A program made the position numbers and the translations under genes. This document shows positions 35,489 to 48,000 of a DNA stretch of 64,000 nucleotides, one piece after another (the first letter of the stretch is position 1; each line of letters opens with the position of its first letter). Below the pieces are notes generated by a model. The model saw only the letters and a list, made by a program, of their open reading frames with translations. It made no database searches and was not told the DNA's origin. Origin of the DNA: Ipomoea triloba (lineage: Eukaryota > Streptophyta > Magnoliopsida > Solanales > Convolvulaceae); NCBI RefSeq assembly GCF_003576645.1, contig NC_044916.1, positions 5,309,347 to 5,373,346 of the forward strand. Reading direction: 5' to 3'.

Positions 35489-36935
35489 GTCTAATCTCCT
35501 TTGAGACTTTCAAAAGTTTATAAATTAGGTAAAGTACGTGATTATAGATTATAATACATTGCTAACCAATTTGCACCACAATTAATAAATTCTATATAAA
35601 TGTGGAACACTTTTTATATAATTATTGGCTAGGAAAGTATGAATAGATTTTAATAATCACAAGTAATTTAAGAATGCAAAATTTTTAAGGAATTTGATGA
35701 TGTGGGAAAGAGGAATTGACCAAAATGGCAATGGATATTTATTGGCACAAGTTGCTATCAACAAATGGGGATAAGCATTAGTAGGGTAAAACAGTAAAGT
35801 ACCAATTAAATAATTTGGATATTTGAATATTTAATGAAAGCAAAGCTAACTTACAACTCAGCCGCAGCCAGGAAAGGTTCTCACAAGATTCATCTCATTG
35901 GCACAGATATATATTGAAGGAGATAGACGACTTTTTGCACATGATGAATATCCTTTTTTTTTCTTTTTTTTTTGAAAAGGCCAAAATAGTGTCTATTTAA
36001 TATACATTATAGATAAAATATGTCTCGTGATTCTAGCAGATAATAAGGACTAAAAATAAATTAATTTAAGTTATTTATAATTGATCAGCTTAAATTAAGA
36101 AGGAAAATATACAGCTCTGATCCATATGAATGCCCTATTGTTGTTGTTGGCTCAGATTCTGAATTTTCCAACTTTTGCTGCCCGTTCATTATTTTACATC
36201 TGAATCTGACAAATCAAACTGTCAAAGTACACCAAATGTACAATTACCTCATACATTTATTATAATAATAATAATAATAATAAAAGGTCAAAATACATCA
36301 AAATTTTCAACACTTCAAAATTGTACTAAAAATGTCAAATGAAATCTTGTCAAGTGGCCAGCCGATTAAATAGAATTTCATAACCGAAACGTCACTGGTT
36401 GGAAGGTGTTTATTATATTTTTTAATGAATAAGTTTTTTTTTTTCAATTTTGAAGAAAATTAAAATACAAATTTAACAGTTGTAGTTTAGAAGGAATAAT
36501 TCCCGATGTATGTCTTTGGCAAAATATAAATTTCATACATCTTCACCGCAATGAGAGTACAAAATTTCACTCTTATTTGAAGGGAAAAACTTAGCTCGAG
36601 TTCAAATTTCTGAGCTCATAAAGATAAGTATAATCATGATAACAAAATTTTAGAAAGAATTAGTCAAAAATAAGTGAGTATGGGACTATTGACCTCTTCC
36701 TAGCCTAACAAAAACATGCTAAAATAATTTTTAAAATTTATTGTGATGTGGATAATTGTTGTGATAAGATTGAGAGGATTGCAAAGTCAACGCCTATGAA
36801 ATTCCCTAAATTTTGTGAGGAAAATATCAAATATGGCCGAATGATATAAAAAATAAAACATCACTAATTTGATCATAGAACATAATTAACGTAAATTATT
36901 CCCTGGTTTCGTGGCGGCTGCTCTCCTAAGATTTA
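35483..36935. other. Intergenic, no gene recognised
   Basis: AT-rich; contains an (AAT)n microsatellite at 36257-36283. No convincing coding frame or RNA gene. Confidence 0.5.
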
Positions 36936-37709
36936 GGGTGTGTTTAGTTTGCATCAAAATCGGAACAAAAATCAGTAATAATATAATGAGTTTTGGTGAA
37001 AGTATTTTACATGTTTATTAGTAGAATAGAATTAGAAAGAATGATTACCGTTGTTTAGTTATGTATGATCCTATAATAGAAATAAAGTTTTTTTTTTTTA
37101 AAAGAGAAAAAAAGGTTTTAAAAATACAAGAACAAAAAATTAAGACAATTTAGAGTGCGTTTGATTAACAGGTTTAACTATGAGAAATACTACGTAGGTA
37201 TTAAAGTCATTGTTATTGTTTGTTAATAGGTTTTTAGAACAATATTATAGGTTTTGATTACCCCTTAATTGCAAAACTCATTTCCTAATAAAATAAAGGT
37301 TTCATTCACCTATTTCCCCAAGTCCCCAACTATTAATAATCATTCTCATTCCACCCTACTACCAAACATGCAAAATATTTTTATCAAAACCCATTTACCA
37401 TCAGTGCATCACCAAGTATTTGATACTCATTCCGATTTTGATTCCCATGTGCGAATCAAACACATCCTTATTCTAATATAAAAACATCCAAAGCACCAAT
37501 ATGAACCCAAAAAAAAAAAAACATTAATCCAAACTTAAAAATCAAATTACCAATTGGGAGGGAGAATAATGAAATGAAACTTTTATTTTATTAGAGAATG
37601 AATTTTTTTAATTAAGAGATAATCAAATCACATAATAGTGTTCTACAAACCTGCCAACCAAACAATAACAATGACTTTGATTCCCAAAATCCATGCACCA
37701 AACACCCTC
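36936..37709. mobile_element. Tourist-like MITE (outer, interrupted)
   Basis: Ends gggtgtgtttagtttgca and, reversed, gagggtgtttggtgcatgg; TTA at 36933-36935 and 37710-37712. The second half is the inverse of the first in outline (gttctacaaacctgcc, ataataat). It is split by a second Tourist element. Confidence 0.65.
37153..37467. mobile_element. Tourist-like MITE nested in another
   Basis: Ends gagtgcgtttgatt and aatcaaacacatcc, with the target duplication TTA on both sides (37150-37152, 37468-37470). Internal blocks resemble those of 21801-22028 (ggttt..ctatga, tcctaataaa). Confidence 0.75.
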
Positions 37710-37864
37710 TTAGTAAAACCTTGATTTAGTCCATGCAATACGGCTAGTGTTATTATTATAAACCTAAGATACCAAAGACTTGCAAGTTAAAAAGAATTTA
37801 AAAAAAAAAAAGATTCTAACTTGAGCATATTTAAATTCAAATCTTAAAAATAAAATATCAAATG

Positions 37865-38567
37865 AAAAACCCTAATGCTGCCTCCCTTTTCTCTCTAAAA
37901 TCAAACGCCTTTCTCTGCTGCTCAACTTCGGCTTCCACCGCCGGCCTCCGGCCGGAGCTCTGATGGAGCTTTGAGCCAGCGGTTTTGGTCACCTTCTATG
38001 TTTGCTCTCGCTCTTCTTCCGCCCCGACCACCGTCGCAGCTCCGTCCGCCTCCGACCACCGCCACAGATCTTCTTCTTCCGTTTACTCTCCCTTTGAATA
38101 AAATAATAGTAGGTAGGTATTCGGGTTTGTGTTGGTAGTCTTGAACTCCCAACCCTACTTTGACTTTACCCACTTTTTATTTTCTCTATTTTTGTGTTTT
38201 CCTCTCGTTAGTTTCACAAGCTTTTTCCCTCTCGTTACTTTCACGAGCTTTTCATTTTCATTAGCATAAATCGTTTAGTTTGGTTTCGACAAGTGTTGAT
38301 CTTATCCTGGGCGAACAAAAAAGAATGATGAAGAAGACCCAGATCTTTGATGAAGCTTTAAGCTCCCTGAAGAAATATAGCTTCATAGTTATAAAACAGT
38401 CTGCGATTCAAGTTTTCTATAGCATAGTTAGAAAAGTTGTTTCTATGTCTGACGGTAAGGAATGGTTTACCATTTCATTGATCATTGACGTGAACGTTTT
38501 ATGTTATGAATTAATGGAATAGCTACATTTACCTTCAAAAAAAATAAAAAAATAAAAAAAATAAAAT
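37865..38567 (+). mobile_element. Retroposon with poly(A)-like tail and 18 bp target duplication
   Basis: The flanks are perfect 18 bp repeats (aaaataaaatatcaaatg, 37847-37864 and 38568-38585). The inserted 700 bp begins aaaaccctaatgctgcctcc and ends in (AAAAT/A)n after tagctacatttaccttc. This is L1-type retroposition. The first half looks like a 5' leader; a frame at 38280-38522 (80 codons, no known family) precedes the tail. Either an internally deleted LINE or a processed transcript. Confidence 0.8.
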
Positions 38568-38585
38568 AAAATAAAATATCAAATG

Positions 38586-39078
38586 TTGATTAAATTTTTC
38601 GTATAAAATTTAAGATTAAAGAAGGAAGAGTTATATTTTACCCACCACCAGCCCCTCCTCACTGCCACACAGCCTAAAAGTCAACAATTAGAGGTGTACA
38701 TTCAATTAACTGAACAAAATTAACCAAAAAATTTAAAGCTTTAACCGTTAACCAAACCAAACTTTTTATTACCGAATTAACCACACTGAAGTTTTTTTTT
38801 CAGTTAACCGGTCGATTAACCGAAGTTTTTTTACTAAGATTAGACAGTGAGAACATTTATACACTCAAAAGAGTGAATTTCATTTCATTGAGATTTATAA
38901 CTCACCAACTTCCTTCTTCCAAGTGATTTGAGGGTGAACTTGCCCGATTTCTGAGCAGAACAAGTTCATTCCCCATTAGTATGCATCGTTCTCATAGATC
39001 AAGGAAGCATGCTTTTAAGCTGTATAAGCAGCAAGATTATGATGTTCCTGAAGTACAGCAAAGATAAGATTCGATGAG
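38586..39078. other. 3' flank of PRP39 gene with decayed MITE
   Basis: Positions 38690-38835 contain inverted 'ttaaccgttaacc / cggttaaccggtcg' blocks like those at 14110-14250. No gene. Confidence 0.4.
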
Positions 39079-42000
39079 CTAGAGGCTGCCCTGTGCAGAT
39101 TTAGGATGTCTAGACCCCTCTTCGGCAGTCTTTGATTGCGTTGAAACTCGTTCAGGTTGGGATTCAAGAGATGTGGTACCATGTTGTACAATCTGTTGGC
39201 CCTGCATTATAACAAGTCAGTCTCAAAATACACACAATAAACACAATCAAGAAATAAACAATCTCCAATTTCTTAAAAGGTTTTAGCTTTTATCATGCAC
39301 AATACATTACTTGTTTGGCCCGACTTAATTTAGAGCTTATCTATACTTCAAAAGGCATAATCTGTGTCAAACACTAAAAGGAGAGGCAAAACCCCACTTA
39401 TTCAAAAAGGTTAGAAAAAAACAATTTGAGACATTTAAAAAGGACTCTTTATCAAGAAGCTCTTGTTGGGCCAAACAAGGCACATGGACTTCTGAGATTT
39501 ACGGAAAATTGGAGCTAGAGGTGGATACTCCTAATCGGTACTAGAGAACAATTATCATATAAATATATTCAAGACAACAAGCATGTGCTGATGCGGACTT
39601 CTGTTCTATGTTACGTTAAATGATCAAGATTTTGAGCAGATATTGATGCTCACCTGATCTACTTGCTCCTGCAAATGCTGGTGCTGTTCTTGATGTTGCT
39701 GAACCTGGGGATATCCTCCTTGTTCTTGTTGTTGCTGCAAAGTATGTGATGTTTGCTGATTTAGTTGGTATTGCTGCAAAACTTGCTCATATCCTTGTTG
39801 ATTCATTTGGTACTGGTAAGCAAGTGCCGGTGATTGATTATACGGCTGCATTGATTGGACCATCTGTTGATATTGCTGCTGATGATATTGTTGCTGCATT
39901 TGCTGTAGATACGGTATCTGTTGTTGAAACTGCTGATGTTGATATGGAAGCGACTGAAGCTGTTGTTGCTGTTGGAAAATCGGCACTTGCTGCTGATAGG
40001 TTTGTTGATTTAAATACGGTTGTTGATGGGGGTAGGACTGCTGCATTTGCAGAAACTGCTGTTGATACTGCTGATACTGTTGCTGCAGAAGTTGGTACTG
40101 CTGCTGAGAATGATATTGCCACATCTGATCAAACGCTTGGCCATGGTGTGCGTGCCCAACCTGTTGGCTAGTTTGCATTGCGTTTTCTGCGGTATTTCCT
40201 TGTGCGGAAGAAACAGGTGAGGAAAACATTTGTGGTTGGTTTTCCAAGCCATGTTTAACTGATATATCCTCCTGAGCAGCACTTTCCCGAGGTTGAATGT
40301 TTCCTTGACCAGACTTCTCTGGAACTAGTGGGAGTTCGGGATCACCTTGACTATTCTGTGTCTGTATAGGATGGATTTCGAAAGTCGAGTCCTGTGGTCC
40401 TAAACCAACTTGCTGTGGATGCAGTTGCTGATCCTGTAGTGCAGGATTATGGGTGAATTCTGAACTTCCGCTTCTAGCAGGTGTTGCCATGTCTTTAGTT
40501 TCACATTGATTTTCTGCCCTACTTGAAGTTACTCTTGAACTCGGATGCTGTGTTGCTGTAGAATTTTGATGGCTAGCTGCCGTGAAATCCCAACTCTGGG
40601 CAGAATCAGCGGCTGATTTATTTTCATCTGCTTCATTCTGAGCTAGGGTAACAAAAGAACGACCATGGCCAGCATTAAGGTGACCTTCCGCTGATCTGCA
40701 ATTGCTAGTTGAGGGAACTTCTTCACTGCCATGATGATCGGAGGCCACAAGAACTTGACCCTCGGGTACTTCTTGTTGAGAATCTGGGGAAATTTTCTCC
40801 AAAGAAACTGATTCCAGTTGCTTTTCGAGCTCAAGTTCCTGCGGACATAAAATATTCGTTGACCTAGCTTCTTCCTCAGAGATTTCTGGAGGCACATTTG
40901 GTCCCGATGGCTGTTCTTGCTCAAGCAGGCTCGATGTCGATGCATCTTCTTTGGATTGACGTTCAGAGATAGACGTCCAGTCCATTTGTTGAGGACAATC
41001 TTCTTTAGGTCGCTGATCCAATCCATCAACTAATTCCATTTGTTTCGATGCATCAGTTTTTGATTCATCATCAAAGTCGACAGAAACCTTTGGAGATAGT
41101 TGCTGCAACTTTTTATTTGCAACGTCGTCATCATCCAGTGTCGGGATTTGCTCTGCAGATACATTGCTGGGCTGTTTATCATCTACCAGTGGAAGCGAAG
41201 GTAACTTCTCCTGCTCTGGCTGCCAGATTAGATCACCGGAACTCTGATTTTTAGATGGCAGATTAAGCAGGACAGGGGAGTTGCTTTGTCTTTCTTTTGA
41301 TGTGGGGTATTTATATAATGGATTGACCCTTATGAGCTGGGGAAACAATTTGATGTGAAGATTCCATGCCTTCTTTACATCGTGGACTGTTCCGCAAAGA
41401 TCAACAAACTGCAACAGTTGATTGATGGTTAATTTTCTGGAAAACCAAATGCTAAATTACACAACCCCCCAAAAAGGAACAAGTATGAGAATTTATAAGT
41501 CAAATGTTGAAATAGTGTTTTCAGCAAAACTATTGATGAGTAACTGCATCATATTATCAGTTTCTAAAGTTTATTCTTCTATATATATTTGGTTTCGTGG
41601 CCAGGCTATTGGTTAATAGTCCTCCAGAAAATCATACTATTATGATACTCCAAGAATGAAGAAAATTTTCTCTCCTCGCCTTCCAAAGTAAAGACATAAA
41701 AAGAAAAGAAAACCGAAGACATCCAAAAACTGCAATTGGTGCAAAACAAAAAAGAAAGCAAACTTTGAGAGAAAACTCTAACCTCCAAAAATAAAGTTGA
41801 TATATACTCTCTATCTTTTATATCCAAACCTTGGGGTCCATCCAATGATGGAGAGATTGCAGTGGTTATAATTGAGTCTATGATGCTCAGTTGTTTAGCT
41901 CCACCATGCATCATTGCATGTCTAATCAGTTCCTGCAAAAGTAAAATTCATGAATTGTTTTGCAGGCCTCGGGGTTCCATAACAAGAGGTTTTGAAATGG

Positions 42001-45000
42001 TTATATTTTAAAAGCTTTTCTTATGATGGCATACTCTCAACAGAATACATCCTTAAAAAGATCCTACTTTGGCAAAACTTTGACATAAGTCGAAGGGAGA
42101 CTTTAGGTAGAGATCACAAGTTTGATTCCCAACCCCCTCAGATGTATCCAAATAAATAAACAAAGATCTTTCTTTGCCTATCAGCAATAAACATAAACAA
42201 TGAAAAGAAACCGAACTATGAAAGCAAGCCCTCAAAATTTCCTAAAACCAAGGCCTCAATCATGTTTGACACTTTCATTGTAAAAATCAAACAAATAAGA
42301 ATACGGGGGTAACCCCAACCAAGATGGCTAAGGATACAAACTTGTAACCACAAGGTCACGAGTTTGAATCCCAGCCCTCTTGGTTTGAGCCAGCCAGCTA
42401 TGGATAACCTAGGCTAGTTTACCTTCTTGTGATCCTTTGCCGGCTAGGGTCACGGCAGGGTTTACGCAGTACACATCCTCGAATAGTGGTTGCGGGTTTC
42501 CCTTGTCACCCCAAATAAATAAGAATACTAAAGTATGAGTCCACCTTAAAACTATGAATCTATGATAACCGTAAAAGGTATAATCATGTAGCTGAAATTT
42601 TAACCCCAGCACACTAGTTTGCCTTTCATACAATAGAACTGTTCTCTAAATAACTCATCCATAACACCATAAAAACATACCTCGTAAAGAAGTCTGCTGT
42701 CAGGTACCTGTTTTATTCCTTCTATTAATACATCTCTAGAAGTGTCTGCGCCACCTGTGAGCTGGAGGCAAATAGAAGGCAGTTAAGAAAGTTTCAGAAC
42801 AACTAGTGGATGCAAAATAAAGTATCAAGAAGGCATGTTGGAATTGACACATAAAATTAGTACTACCAATATAAACTATAAAGACACACACACATGACAC
42901 ACAAGTGATAGGCACACTGTTGATTACCTTAAAAGATTTAGTGTCACTTAAATGAATGTCGATATATTTATCTGCCTTCCCAGTGACAGTTTCATGGTTG
43001 CAATTCAGAAATAAACAGCAAACCCTTCCACTAAGCTTAATAAGATACAGTAATGTCTCAATAATTTTGCAAAGATTTTTTTTTTTTGAGCTATCCACTG
43101 TATAGGAAGCTAACAAAAGTAAGATCTCAAATCATTTCTGTCAGCAGATGCATATTGGAATATTGTAGATTATGTGCATTTTCTTCTCCTAGCTAAATCA
43201 ATTAGATTGTGTAGCTTTTTTAACTAGTCTCTCCTCCGATCTGGCGGTTGAGAACAAATACAGCTGTATATACTGTTTCAAGTATCTCATAATGTTAAGG
43301 AATTCCTGAAAGGTCTTTCTACAATATCTGTGTATGAATTTAAACTGACTACTTTTAGTATGGTCCATTTTAGCAAATTCTTTCCCTTGAAATTACTATA
43401 GTAGCCATCAATTAATACATAGATCAAATGAGGCATAACACTTAAGTGGAAATGTATGGAAAAAAGGTGGCAGCTAATATTGAAAGTTCAATGATGCATC
43501 AAAAAGTAGAAGTAGAAATCAAAGAGGACAAGGAGAGCAAATTACCCAGGAAAACCCATAAAATCATCAGAGTTCCAATAGCAATATGGTCATACAAATA
43601 AAACAAACATGAATCAAAACTAAAAAAGGCCTATTATTCAAAGTTTCTCTGTTCTAAATAGTCTGTCTAAAAATAAATTTCAAGCTGGAAAACCAGTCTT
43701 TTAAGTTTATTTTTAACATGCCTATCTGGTAACAAATAAATAGTTGTGAATCAGAGAGTAGTTCATTGTATTGGTTTTGAGTTGCACTCCCTCCATCACA
43801 TTCCTATTATAACATTTCATTTGATGATGGTCAATGAAATCTAACTTCGACCACATTTTTACAATATATTCTATTAAAATTTTGGAATTTTAATTCTCGA
43901 TTCATGTAGCACTTTTACGTGGCTTCTTAATCTCAAACTAATTTTCAAAAACTGAATGTTTTTCACATTGAAAGTCAGGTTGATATTTATTCAAATCAAC
44001 CCAAGAAACAAATATCATGAAAGGGCTAGGACAGGAATAGTTTATACCAGGTTGAATATTCAGTAGAAACAACATCACAAATGGGCCGGTAAACAGAGAT
44101 AGACAGACAGGCAGACAGAGAAGAAGAATTTTCTTAATGATGGGAGGAGAAATTACAGTTCTGGTTAACTGGTTTAAGTAAAACTATTTAATCACCACTT
44201 TTTTATGCTGCAATGTTGGGTATACTCATATTGCATACCATGTGTTTAAGCCGATAATAATGGATGTATAGCTTTGGAAGAAAATGCTGTTTCTCCTTAT
44301 CTGGCATTGCCCATCTAAGTGCTTTCTCATAAATCTCGCAAGCTGCTTCATCATTTCCCTGAAAATTTCAGTAGGCTATAAGTCACCGTAACTCATTACT
44401 CATTAGTGAGAAACCTTTTCCAGATTGAGGGAAATTCAAAGAACTTGAGACATACCAGGCGCTTTTCCATGTTTGCTTGTTTTACAACACTTTCAATGAA
44501 ATAGATATCACAGCCTGAATCATAATTAGAAAAGGATGCACGAGCACCAGCTAAATCCCGTATTTGTTCGCTGAATCTGGCAGAGAAAAGATGGATCCCT
44601 GGAACATTCTGCTAATACATATTAAAATATGTCAAAGTCTTTAATCATTTTCAATTCACAACCCCAACTGGCTGATTTCTCTCCCACTATAGAGTATGGC
44701 TCATAATAAACAAACCAAAATTCAATGATTTAATATATTAACAATTTAACATGCAACTGATGGATACATTTTTGGTTTAGCAAGAACGAGCATATACTTA
44801 TTAAAAGCATAATAAGACCAATCAAGCAACAGTAGAATATATAACAAATGAAGTGACTGATGTTAATATGCCATTAAAGTGAATATTAGAATAAGTACTC
44901 AGAATTATTTATGCATAAATAATAGAACCTTACATTTAGAAATACTGTTTTTGCCCGCTCTATAGCAAGCAATGCCAACTCTCGTCCCCCCTGAGCCTCC

Positions 45001-48000
45001 ATGAAGTCCACATAGCGCATCCAGAATTCAGGGTAATTAGCGCATGATATCAAGCATCTCTCATAAAGTTTCAGTGCCTGCACACAACGTACATTGAACT
45101 CTGAACTATGACCAAACAGATATTTGAATAAACCTTGATGAAAAAGAAAGCCTACCCAATCAAAATCCTCTTGCTTTTCAATAAAGTCAAGATACCGATG
45201 CCAGTTGTTTAGTTGATCATCGTCTATAGGAGTTATATGAAAATAACGCCTTTGGATATTTGATTCGAAGCTTTTTATTTTTTCATCCAGCTGGCATGCT
45301 TTCTGATACAGCTGATCACCAATAAATTTATATCTATGTAATGCTTTACACCTCACAGATATATCACAAGGATCCCAGAGGTCATTGACAACCTGAGAAA
45401 TTTCTTTGTCAGATAGTGCAGATGCTCCATTATACAACTCTTCTGCTTGCACTTCAAGGTTTCCATTGTTCAGAGATCGAATCTCCTCCTCCAAAATGCT
45501 TACAAGGTCCTTAAAGCTGGAAAATGTATGGCACAATATTTCAACGAGTCATGACAAAAACTAAGGTGACAACAGGGAGTTAAGCATACTGCATTGGAAG
45601 TTAAATGCATAAATATGAACATATAACCAATCAAGAGTTCAGGTGGAACTTTATTTATGTATAACACTATAAAAGCAATCAAAAGCATTAATATACAAGG
45701 TTAGTATAAGTTAGTTTCAGTTGACAATATGAAAAACTAGCAACATGAATATTTTATTACTTTACTCTTAGAGATCTTTTAGACACACACACACACAAAC
45801 AAAGAAATCTTCAGCCTCCCACTCTCCCATCATTTAAGTGTAACTCCCCACACTTTTCACTTTTGAACTTGATGTCAAAAATCTATCAGCAAAATCGAGC
45901 ACAATAATTTCTTTTCATATAACTATAGCATTTAGATTACAATAACCCTCCAGTTTTATTGGTTTTTCTTCTGATAGGTAAATGTAAAAGTCAGACACTG
46001 TGCAAAACTCCAACATCAAGCAAATGGGGGGAAAGAAGGTACTTCTGTCTTGAGAGGGAAATGCAGTTTCATTAAATACACAATTAATACAAAATTAAAG
46101 GGGTGACGACAGCTCTATACAAAAGATTCAGCTATTGAAGCATGCTTCCCATTCACTACCATTATCAAGATAGAAAATAACACACATGTCATGCAAGTAC
46201 AAACAAACAAAAATCATTAACCAATATGGATGTCAACATGAGAAATAGAAAGCAAAGGAAGTCATACATTTTATAATATTTCTTTAGTTTCTGTGTAGGG
46301 AAGCGTAGAGCCTGAGCATAAACTTTAGCAAGAACGTCCCACTTCTGCTGGGAGAATTCAAATACCATGTATTTGTCCCATAGCACATGACAATAATAAT
46401 CCTTCCCTACAATAGCCAAGCCTTTTTGAAACAATCTATCAAACAAAAGATATGGAGATGGATATTATTCAAATTATTATGAATAATTTATACCAAGCCT
46501 TTTTGAAACAATCTATCAAACAAAAGATATGGAGATGGATATTATTCAAATTATTATGAATAATTTATCTCAGTAAATATGAAATAACCACACTGACATG
46601 CACAGCCAGAGATGATTGGCAGCCAAAACAACTTTGGTCCTAAAAGCATCATCTGTCAATCACAGATGCATGTAAACATAACAAATAATCTAATAGTGGA
46701 TCACTGGATCCATATGTTTGAATATACTCCAAAATATTTAGAATTCTTATGAATGAGTAGACGACTGTGACTCATTGTAACAGAAGCAGATACTATTACG
46801 AAGAAGATACATTTTGCTTCTGTACCTAATGAACTGAAAATTCTCAGGTTATTCATACTTCATAAGGAAATGTTCTGTATTATATGCAGATGGAGTGTTG
46901 AACATTGTTCATGCATAAATCTGTTGTTGTAACTTCCTCTACCCCCCCCCCCNNNNNNNNNNNNNNNNNNNNNNNNNNNNNNNNNNNNNNNNNNNNNNNN
47001 NNNNNNNNNNNNNNNNNNNNNNNNNNNNNNNNNNNNNNNNNNNNNNNNNNNNNNNNNNNNNNNNNNNNNNNNNNNNNNNNNNNNNNNNNNNNNNNNNNNN
47101 NNNNNNNNNNNNNNNNNNNNNNNNNNNNNNNNNNNNNNNNNNNNNNNNNNNNNNNNNNNNNNNNNNNNNNNNNNNNNNNNNNNNNNNNNNNNNNNNNNNN
47201 NNNNNNNNNNNNNNNNNNNNNNNNNNNNNNNNNNNNNNNNNNNNNNNNNNNNNNNNNNNNNNNNNNNNNNNNNNNNNNNNNNNNNNNNNNNNNNNNNNNN
47301 NNNNNNNNNNNNNNNNNNNNNNNNNNNNNNNNNNNNNNNNNNNNNNNNNNNNNNNNNNNNNNNNNNNNNNNNNNNNNNNNNNNNNNNNNNNNNNNNNNNN
47401 NNNNNNNNNNNNNNNNNNNNNNNNNNNNNNNNNNNNNNNNNNNNNNNNNNNNNNNNNNNNNNNNNNNNNNNNNNNNNNNNNNNNNNNNNNNNNNNNNNNN
47501 NNNNNNNNNNNNNNNNNNNNNNNNNNNNNNNNNNNNNNNNNNNNNNNNNNNNNNNNNNNNNNNNNNNNNNNNNNNNNNNNNNNNNNNNNNNNNNNNNNNN
47601 NNNNNNNNNNNNNNNNNNNNNNNNNNNNNNNNNNNNNNNNNNNNNNNNNNNNNNNNNNNNNNNNNNNNNNNNNNNNNNNNNNNNNNNNNNNNNNNNNNNN
47701 NNNNNNNNNNNNNNNNNNNNNNNNNNNNNNNNNNNNNNNNNNNNNNNNNNNNNNNNNNNNNNNNNNNNNNNNNNNNNNNNNNNNNNNNNNNNNNNNNNNN
47801 NNNNNNNNNNNNNNNNNNNNNNNNNNNNNNNNNNNNNNNNNNNNNNNNNNNNNNNNNNNNNNNNNNNNNNNNNNNNNNNNNNNNNNNNNNNNNNNNNNNN
47901 NNNNNNNNNNNNNNNNNNNNNNNNNNNNNNNNNNNNNNNNNNNNNCCCCCCCCCCCCCCAACCCCATCCAAAACAGAAACCACAAAAGAGTGCATCCTTT

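Noticed and set aside
39746..40171. 141-codon frame on the plus strand
   Set aside because: Antisense shadow of the Gln-rich tail of PRP39; Gln codons read backwards give Leu/Ala/Val-rich open frames.
44098..44122. gacagacaggcagacagag as a regulatory array
   Set aside because: A short degenerate (GACA)n inside a PRP39 intron, no more than a microsatellite.
45078..45155. Treating this segment as coding in PRP39 because the frame is open
   Set aside because: It has GT-AG borders, and removing it joins two halves of a conserved HAT repeat (EDFDW to ALKLYERC).
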